From positions 64,664,598-64,728,597 of the forward strand of contig CM045758.1 in assembly GCA_025200525.1 (NCBI GenBank): DNA of 64,000 nucleotides, read 5' to 3'. Below the pieces are notes generated by a model. The model searched no databases. It was not told the origin of the DNA and worked only from the letters and a program-made list of their open reading frames with translations. Source of the stretch: Camellia lanceoleosa. Taxonomy: Eukaryota > Streptophyta > Magnoliopsida > Ericales > Theaceae. This document shows, piece by piece, positions 56,162-64,000 of the stretch. The position numbers were made by a program, and so were the translations under genes. Each line of letters begins with the position of its first letter. Within the stretch, counting starts at the first letter, position 1.

Positions 56162-56568
56162 CAAGGTTTTAAAAAGCGGCCGCAACTGTTACGTAACGGT
56201 TGTGGTAGTTACCGCTACCCGTTACGGCCGCTTTTGCAGTGTGATTGAGATTCACAGGTGTATCGGCCGTAGTGGCTGCTATAGCGGTCGTAAGGCGCCG
56301 TAACGGCTGTAACGGCCTATTACACATCGTTACGTAACGGTTCCGAATTGCTTCTTTAAAAAAAACACAAAAAAAAAAAAAGTTGAAAATGGGGGAAGAG
56401 AGATAGAGAGAGAAGTGGGAAGATGGAGGAACAAGAGATAGAGAGAGAGAATAGGGAAGATGAAGAACATGTTATTGATTTGTTGAAGTTGTAAAACCTA
56501 TGCTATTCTATTCAGCTGCTATCACTCAACCATTTTGTTTGTGTGTGTCTATCTATATATTGTTTGAA

Positions 56569-56624
<56 letters not shown>

Positions 56625-57047
56625 GTGTGGTCATTATCTATTTGGCTTGATTAATGTATATATATATAGGCTTTTATTTATTCTCTTACTTTTGTCATTG
56701 TTTATCTTATATATAATAGTTAGTGATTGATTTTTTGTATAATATAAAGTCATTAATTATTAAAATAAAATATAAAAAACTCAATTTATAGTGATTTAAA
56801 AATATGAAATATATTGGATCAAACTTAAAAATTTATAAAAATTGATCAATATTTATTTTAAAACCCAGTAAATATGATCATGGAAAAAAAATACGCATAT
56901 CGATAAGTTTTTTTCAAATTGTGCAAAAAATAAAAAAAATTCATGGTTCTGGTTATCGCAACCGTTACGCTACGGCCTTTACACTCCGCAACCGCAACCG
57001 TGCCACCGCCACCGTTACGGCAATCGCAACTGCTTTTCAAAACCTTG
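56162..57047. mobile_element. hAT-type MITE in copia gag
   Basis: Termini CAAGGTTTTAAAAAGCGG and the inverse of CTGCTTTTCAAAACCTTG, flanked by perfect 8-bp duplications GATTGACC (56154-56161, 57048-57055), as for hAT elements. Sub-terminal regions are packed with GTTACG/CGTAAC palindromes. Also contains a GA-rich stretch (56396-56460) and an (AAT)n run. No transposase frame. Removal restores the copia gag frame. Confidence 0.88.
56570..56624. repeat. (AAT)n microsatellite
   Basis: About eighteen AAT triplets; the poly-Asn frame over it is not a gene. Confidence 0.95.
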
Positions 57048-57055
57048 GATTGACC

Positions 57056-57718
57056 AGAGGAAGAATTGCGAAATCCTGAAGACTGAGAAGAATGTTTCTA
57101 AGGATAACCTTGATGTGCAACCGAATAAGCCACATACAGATCAGAAGAATTTTGTTTAGAAACTGAATGTACATGAATTTCCTCTGAACAGAGTAGTGAT
57201 GATAGATTTTCCATGGAGATGGACTCAGGTCTACTCGAATTGTAGTTTTAAAAGAATTGTATACAATAGAAAGACCATTTAATGTAAGAAGAACAAGATC
57301 TTCGTCTTCAACAGGTGAAACAGCCATAGCCAACTGATCAGAGAGAGCTTTAATCTGAGAAAGATATTCTTTCCATTGAACATGATGTTTTCACAACATC
57401 ATGAATCTTATTCTTGAGTTGATGAATATGAGACCTTGAGAGAGAAGTAAATCGTTTCTCAAGTGTGCTCCAGATTTCATGACTAGTCTTGCAATGAAAA
57501 ACTGTGGTGAAGACTGTTGAGGATAATGTGGCTGTAATACAACTCAGAAAATGCGAATTAATGAGCATCCATTGAGTATATTCATCATTCGGTAACTCTC
57601 TGTTGTATTGAGAAGGAGGTGTAGTAGAACCATCAAGATAACAGAGCAAACCAGTAGCTCGAAGAACGTTGTGAAATTGATTTTTCCAAACAATGAAATT
57701 GGAAGAATCAAGCTTAAC
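57056..57718 (-). pseudogene. copia gag, N-terminal part
   Basis: Begins in frame next to the LTR stub: VKLDSSNFIVWKNQF, then LLCYLDGSTTPPSQYN, WSTLEKRFTSLSRSHIHQLK and VEDEDLVLLTLNGL, the classic copia Gag (UBN2-type) motifs. One frameshift near 57340-57360. The true start codon, leader and primer site are missing because the LTR is fused directly to this frame. Confidence 0.85.
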
Positions 57719-57895
57719 AGATATTATAGTGGATATGGAATGATTGCACTGGACTTAGCTTGTAGCTTCTCATACGTGGATGTGGATGATGAAGTTTGAG
57801 CTCTGAATGGAAGCATAGTCTGTTTGAACTGCTACTGAGCCTTGGGCAGTTTGAACTGTTGTTGTTGGGTCTTGGTTTGAGCTATACTTTCATCA
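57719..57895 (-). repeat. truncated 5' LTR of copia element
   Basis: On the minus strand TGATGAAAGTATAGCTC to CACTATAATATCT matches the first part of the 3' LTR, with a 28-bp extra stretch near 57800, then switches to gag coding sequence. Confidence 0.8.
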
Positions 57896-60800
57896 CTTAC
57901 CATACTAAAATCTTCAATGGCCTCGTTTAGGAAGTTGGTTATTTTAGTAGTCTATTTTAGTTCTTAGCTATTTTAGTAGGCTAAAATATTTATGTTTGGG
58001 AAGATGATTAAATTTTTTTTATAGTTGAATAAGATATTTGTGAGAGAAAAAGTGAAATGATTATGAATTTAATGTTACATTTTGTCTAAATTATTTTAAC
58101 CTATTTTACTTAGCCCCCTCAAAAAAAACTAATTTTGAACTTTCCAAGAAATTTGGAAGGAAATAGCCAGCATTAGTGGACGACTCCATACTCTACCAAA
58201 TCATGTTAATATATAGACTTTAGGTTTTTGTATAAAAAAAAAATTATTATTATTTTTTTAACTTAAATTTTTTTAATTTATATTTGGTTTCTCTTAAATT
58301 GTCATTTTAATTTAAGAAAACGTTTTGATTTGGTAGACTTATTTTGAGTGCAACAAAGGTTTGTCTCAGTTAAACAGACCATTCTGGACGCAACCGCAAG
58401 ATCAAAATGGTGAATTTCTGAACGGGTTTCGAAGATAGACATGTATAACATTTTTATAAATAAAAATAAATTATAAACATTATCAAATTGAACCTTGCCA
58501 TACTAAAATCGTTCATGGCTTCGTTTGGGAAATTAGTTGTTTTACTAGGTTATTTTAGTTTTTGACTATTTTAATAGATAAAATATTTGTGTTTGGAAAT
58601 AGGGTTGAATTTTTTTATAGGTGAATGGAATATTTGTAAGAAAAAAAATGAAATGATTATAAAGTTTAATGTAATATTTTATCTTAATTATTTTAACCTA
58701 TTTCATTTAGTAAAAAAAAAACAATTTTTAACTCCCCAAATATGAGCCACGATGAAAATGAAAAGAAAGTGAGGGGGTAAAGTTGGTTGAAGTAATTTGG
58801 AAAGAAATAGCCACCGTTAGTGGATGACTCCTTACTTCACCAAATCATGTTAATATATAGATTTTAGGTCTTTGTATATTAATTCTTTTCTTTTTATTAT
58901 TTTTTTTAACTTATTTTTCTTTTTATTTATATTTGATCTTCTTAAGTTGTCATTTGAATTTGAAAAAGTGTTTTCATTTGGTAAACTTATTTTGAGTGCA
59001 ACGAAAGTTGGTCCTATCTAAATGGATCGTTCTGAACGCAACCGCTAGATCAGAATGGTGAAATTCTAAATGGTTTTCGAAGATAGACATACATAACATT
59101 TTTATAAATAAAAATAAATTATAAACATTATCAAATTGAACCTTACCATACTAAAGTTGTCAATGCCTTGTTTGGGAAGTTGGTCATTTTAGTAGATTAT
59201 TTTATTTTTTGATTATTTTAGTAGGTTAAAATATTTATGTTTGGGAAGAGAGTTGGATATTTTTATAGTTGGATGAGATGATTGTAAGAGAAAAAGTGAA
59301 ATGATTATACATTTAATGTGACATTTTATCTTTATTATTTTAACCTATTTTATTTAACCAAAATAAAAATAAAAATAAATAACTTCCCAAATGTGGGCCA
59401 CAATGAAAAAATGAGGGGTTAAAGTCGAATTTGGATCCTCTCCTTGAGCTTGGTGCTTGAGCTCGGTCCTTGAGGGCCTTCGTGTCCACTTTGAAGCCCG
59501 ATTTTGATAATCTGAACCGTTCATATTTTAATATTTATTCAGTATAAGATACCTGTAAAAAATCAAGTTGATCGGATATCAGAAAGTATGTGTTCAGAAA
59601 ATTGGGACGACAAACTATTTTTTAATAAATAGTTTTTCGAACACATACTTTCTGATATCCGATCAATTTGATTTTTTACAGGTATCTTATACTGAGTAAA
59701 TATTAAAATATGAACGGTTCAGATTATCAAAATCAGGCCTCAAAGTGGACCCGAAGGCCCTCAAGGACCGAGCTCAAGCACCAAGTTCAAGGAGAGGATC
59801 CAAACTCGTTAAAGTCGGTCGTAGAAATTTGGAAGGAAATAGCCAATGTTAGTGGACGACTTCATACTCCACCAAATCATGTTAATATATAGATTTTAGG
59901 TCTTTGTAAATTAATTCTTTTTTTTATTATTATTTTTAACTTAATTTTCTTTTTTTTTAGATTTGATTCTCTTAAGTTATCATTTTAATTTAAAAAAGCG
60001 TTTTCATTTGGTAGACTTATTTTGAGTGCAACGAAAGTTGGTCATATCTAAACGGACCGTTCTAAGCGAGATCAGAATGGTGAAATTCTGAATGGTTTTT
60101 GAAGATAGACATAAATAACATTTTTATAAATAAAAATAAATTACAAACATTATCAAATTGAACCTTACCATTCTAAAGTTGTCAATGCCTCGTGTGGGAA
60201 GTTGGTCATTTTAGTAGATTATTTTAATTTTTGATTATTTTAGTAGGTTAAAATATTTATGTTTGGGAAGAGAGTTGGATATTTTTATAATTGGATGAGA
60301 TGTTGGTAAGAGAAAAAGTGAAATAATTATACATTTAATGTGACATTTTATCTTTATTATTTTAACCTATTTTATTTAACCAAAAAAAAAAATTAACTTC
60401 CCAAATGTGGGCCACGCTGAAAAAATGAGGGGATAAAGCCGATCGTAGAAATTTGGAAGGAAATAGCTAACGTTAGTGGACGACTTCATACTCCACCAAA
60501 TCATGTTTACATATAGATTTTAGGTCTTTGTAAATTAATTCTTTTTTATTATTATTATTTTTTAACTTAATTTTCTTTTTGTTTAGATTTGATTCTCTTA
60601 AGTTATCATTTTAATTTAAAAAAGCATTTTCATTTGGTAAACTTATTTTGAGTACAACGAAGGTTGATCCTATCTAAACGGACCGTTCTGAACGCAATAG
60701 CGAGATTAGAATAGTAAAATTCTGAACGGTTTTCGAAGATAGACATGCATAACATTTTTATATATAAAAATAAATTGTGAACATTATCAAACTTAATCTT

Positions 60801-62056
60801 ACCATACTAAAATCTTCAATGGCCTTGTTTGGGAAATTAATTCTTTTAATAGTCTATTTTAATTTTTGGCTATTTTAGTAGGCTAAAATATTTGTGTTTA
60901 GAAAGAGGGTTAAATTTTTTTCTAGTTGAATGAGATATTTGTTAAAAAAAAAAAAGTGAAATGATTATGAATTTAATATGATATTTTATCGAAATTATTT
61001 TAACCTATTTTATTTAGCAAAAAAAAAAAAAAAAAAACTAATTTTAAACTTTCCAAATGGAGGCCACGATGAAAATGAAAAGAAAGTAAGGGGATAAAGT
61101 CGGTTGTAGAAATTTGGAAGGAACTCGAGAACGTTAGTGGGCGACTCCATAGTCCACCAAATCATGTTACTATATAGATTTGAGGTCTTTGTATATTAAT
61201 TCTTTTTTTTTTTTTAATTATTCTTTTTTAACTTAATTTTTTTTTATTATTTAGATTTGGTTTCTTTCATCTTAATTTGAGAAATCGTTTTGCTTTGGTA
61301 CATTTATTTTGAGTGCAACAAAAAAGTTGGTCCTAATTAAACAAATCATTTTGGGCGCATCTGCGAGATCAGAATAGTGAAATTCTAAACGATTTTTAAA
61401 GATAGACATGCATATCACTTTTATAAATAAAAATAAATTATAAGCATTATCAAACTAAACCTTGCCATACTAAAATTGTCAATGGCCTCGAAAATTGATT
61501 ATTTTAGTAGACTATTTTAGTTTTCGATTATTTTAGTAGGCTAAAATATGTGAGTTTGGGAAGAGGGTTGGATTTTTTTGTAGTTGGATGAGATGTTTAT
61601 ATATATATAAAAAAATGATTATGAGTTTAATGTGACATTGTCTCTTAGTTATTTTAGTCTATTTATTTAACCAAAAAAAAACACTAATTTTTGACTTCCA
61701 AATGCGGGCCATGATGAAAATGAAAAGAAAGCGAGAGGATAAAGTCGGTTGTGGAAATTTGGAAGGAAATAGCCAACGTTAGTGGACGAGTCCACACTCC
61801 ACCAAATCATGTTAATATATATATAGATTTTAGGTCTTTGTATATTAATTCTCTTATTATTATTATTATTTTTTAACTTAATTTTTCTTTTATAATTTAG
61901 ATTTGGATTTTCTCAAGTTGTCATTTTAATTTGAGAAAGCATTTTTATTTGGTAGACTTATTTTGAGTGCAATGAAGGTTGGTTCTAACTAAACAGACCA
62001 TTTTGAACGCAACTGCGAGTTCATGATGGTGAAATTTTGAACGGTTTTCGAAGATA
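57896..62056 (+). repeat. ~640-bp tandem array, right part
   Basis: Continues the array after the copia insertion. Unit starts (motif TCAATGGCCTCGTTTGGGAA or close) lie near 57911, 58507, 59157, 60177, 60809 and 61469; the 59157 unit is lengthened by a 380-bp MITE. The last unit ends at about 62056 after CGGTTTTCGAAGATAG. Units differ from each other by roughly a tenth and all lack coding capacity. Confidence 0.9.
59428..59807. mobile_element. fold-back MITE in tandem array
   Basis: Near-perfect palindrome with arms of about 180 bp: TTTGGATCCTCTCCTTGAGC at the left against its inverse at the right. Flanked by GTTAAAGTCG (59418-59427, 59808-59817), a 9-10-bp TSD. The core has TCTGAACCGTTCA and TGTAAAAAATCAAGTTGATC, shared with the MITE at 47375-48131. 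Confidence 0.92.
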
Positions 62057-63614
62057 GCCAAAACATGAGGGTTTGTCATCTTCAATGATTGGTGGAAGGT
62101 TGTCGAATGTTATAAAACATTGCGGATTCACTGAAAAGATCAGAATGGGGAGATTCTAATTGGATTGAACAGATGCAGATCGAGGGATAAATTATTGGAG
62201 ATTAGAGGAGATCAGGTTTGATCAAGTGATGGATCAAGGGAGATCATAATTGGTCAGAGGTGATTAAAGGATTGCATATGATATCTCGGGGTAAACAATG
62301 GCGAGGAAAGTTTTATAAAAAAGGTAGCTACGCTATCTAAGGAGACTAGTTTTTAAGTGGGATCAAGAATGACCCCACCAATGTGTCTTGGGAACTTTCT
62401 TGGTTGTTGATCAGAGTCAATCGGGAGATTTGGTTTAATCGGTGGAAAAGTCCACTCATCAACGTAACAGATGATTGGCAACCAATATAGGCTCAGGGGA
62501 ATGTTATGGTAACACAATGCCAGTATTACTGGTGGTATGTGAACGAGTAGAACAATAGTTATAGAGAAGCATGCTAGGCGCAAGCATAAGGGTACAAGAG
62601 CACAGATGGGTATGCGTAAGTGACGTACAAGGTACAAATATGCAGTGCAGAAGTACGCTGGAGTGTCAAACAAAGGCATGGGTAAAGTGTGCAGAAATGG
62701 GTTGTGGAAAATTCAATGGTGAAAGCTCCAAGCAAGGAAATTGAGATGAATAAGACGCAAGGGTGCGCACAAAATAGTGGCAAATCTATTTCTTTATGTG
62801 TTTTGATTCTGTGGTAGCAGAGGCACCTCTCAATGAGACAGAGTTAGTACAGATCTCTTAGGCAAGTTCAAGTACAGGAAAAGAGATGTGGAGCCATGAT
62901 GATCACTCAGAGAGTATGAGTGCGAGCACCATGGAAAGTGTTGCATAGGTGAAGATGCTTTCACAGGTAGAGGTACTGTCAACCATCAATCTGGAAGTAC
63001 AAGTGTGAGACATACACAAGTGGTGTGTATTACTGAACAAAAGATCAATGATTGCACAAGCACAAACAACGAGCATATAAGAACGTTGGGAGGTTGTTTA
63101 GAAGTTCAAAGGGCAAAGGCTGATAGTTCAGAAAGAAGCTCTGAGCACAGAAAATCTAAGAAGTTAATGAGACAAACAAAAAGTTTTCTATTGTTCCAAT
63201 GTTGACTATACAAGGAGTTGCATGGCAAAGTGAAAACACCTATGATAGTGAAACGTAGAAAAAATTGTGTGAGAGATTGAGCAAAGGCTCTCTTCATGAG
63301 AAAATCAGAGTGTGGTATGAATTGAGATAGGTGATCTCGTCTTGTGTCTTTGTATTTTCTCCATGTTATCTCTAGATTCTACTATGGACACTCAGAGAAG
63401 GGGTGCTAGGTATTTTTGTCGGAGGGTGCAGGTGTCTCAGTAAGGAAGGAGATGCGGTCTTATTGCGGTCTTTCCAACAAAATTCAAAAGGAGAGATGTC
63501 ACGCAATAGTACATGTGCAAAGGGAGCTTTGTAGAGCATTCTAAGCAAAGGGTGCAGTGTATCCGGTTAGGGGGTGCAGGTGTGGATCGCATCACATAGG
63601 TTAATAGGGTGATT
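62057..63614. other. unassigned region 5' of copia LTR
   Basis: No protein motif recognised; frames are short. GGGTGCAGGTGT occurs at about 63425 and 63571. The stretch just before the LTR (TTAATAGGGTGATT) may be a degenerate polypurine tract, in which case this region would be the 3' internal part of a decayed copia element. That is inference only. Confidence 0.3.
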
Positions 63615-64000
63615 TGTTAGATATCACCCCCTGTTAAGGGTAATCTTTTCTCCATGTGACGGCAACGTGGAGGAGTCAAGGAAGATGACTGCCAACTGAC
63701 AAGGCAAAGACATGAACGATGCCAAAAGAAGGCGAATGAGGTTGCCATGTGCAAATGCTAGCTCTTCCATGTGCTGTCAAGGTCTTCATTATTCCATATG
63801 TGTATAAACAGGGAGATGTGTAAGTAAGAGAGATGTGAGCAACCAAAAGAGAGTGAGAGATGGAAGGTAGAGAGACTGTCTCTCTTGATATGAGAGGAGA
63901 TGGGTAAGTGTGCGAGGAGAATGGTGTGAGTTCCTCCTCTATTATATTCTCTTTGTAATCTTTCTATTGTTATAGTGATAACTGGTTTCTCCCCCGTCGA
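63615..64000 (+). repeat. copia-type LTR, incomplete at window edge
   Basis: It starts TGTTAGATATCACCCCCTGT. TATA box TGTGTATAAACAGG near 63800, then a GA-rich leader and the end-of-LTR style CTTTGTAATCTTTCTATTG...TTTCTCCCCCGTCGA usual in plant copia LTRs. The 3' boundary lies beyond the window. Confidence 0.6.

Larger units (their letters stand above)
52399..57895 (-). mobile_element. Ty1/copia retrotransposon in tandem array
   Basis: Minus-strand element with the order gag, protease, integrase, RT, RNase H, as in Ty1/copia. The 3' LTR is 52719-52399; only the first 177 bp of the 5' LTR remain (57895-57719). Flanks CTTTC (52394-52398) and CTTAC (57896-57900) fit a 5-bp TSD with one mismatch, and array sequence continues on both sides. 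An 886-bp hAT-type MITE splits gag. Stops are few, for example TGA for CGA at 52871. Confidence 0.88.

Noticed and set aside
56500..56730. Poly-Asn frame
   Set aside because: (AAT)n microsatellite translation.
62353..62783. Minus-strand frames with hydrophobic stretches
   Set aside because: No family motif, overlapping frames, and likely non-coding part of a decayed element.

Overview
The window is intergenic DNA of a flowering plant, probably a eudicot. It is AT-rich and built almost entirely of nested transposable elements. I see no intact host gene, tRNA, rRNA or CRISPR array. The evidence is Tat-type and Ty1/copia LTR retrotransposons, an Ogre-like long LTR, a decayed hAT transposon, Tourist-, hAT- and Mutator-type MITEs, and many stop codons explained by C-to-T (or G-to-A) change, as expected in long-methylated plant DNA.

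Layout. 1-8495: Ty3/gypsy (Tat-like) sequence in the order RNase H, integrase, 58-bp hairpin repeats, antisense spliced gene, LTR, primer-binding site, gag; one LTR serves both as a 3' end and as a 5' end. 8496-16743: AT-rich spacer with fold-back MITEs, a Pack-MULE-like element carrying a gene-like fragment, and a 3.8-kb hAT element whose transposase is split by a Tourist-like MITE and which also holds a Mutator-type MITE. 16744-43956: a complete gypsy element of the same family as the first, with 547-bp LTRs. It contains a 4.5-kb Ogre-like LTR (18949-23496) inside gag and a different complete gypsy element (31471-42569, 403-bp LTRs) inside the 5' intron of its antisense gene. 43981-47178: a 3.2-kb probable solo LTR. 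47375-48131: a Tourist-like MITE. 48614-49195: an ankyrin/PGG-like fragment abutting a LINE fragment. 49198-49735: a second copy of the host locus without the three insertions, which acts as an empty site. 50969-62056: a tandem array of ~640-bp units, interrupted by a copia element (52399-57895, itself carrying an hAT-type MITE) and by a fold-back MITE. 62057-63614: not recognised. 63615-64000: the start of a copia-type LTR that runs off the window.

How the parts relate. The gypsy elements encode gag and pol on the plus strand. On the minus strand, between integrase and the 3' LTR, they carry a multi-exon gene for a predicted protein with a gypsy-type 'putative transposase' N-terminal domain and a long coiled coil. 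Splice sites and phases agree between two copies of one family, and one intron position is shared with a different family. This antisense gene is the most interesting system here. All coding regions are disrupted, so they are annotated as pseudogenes.
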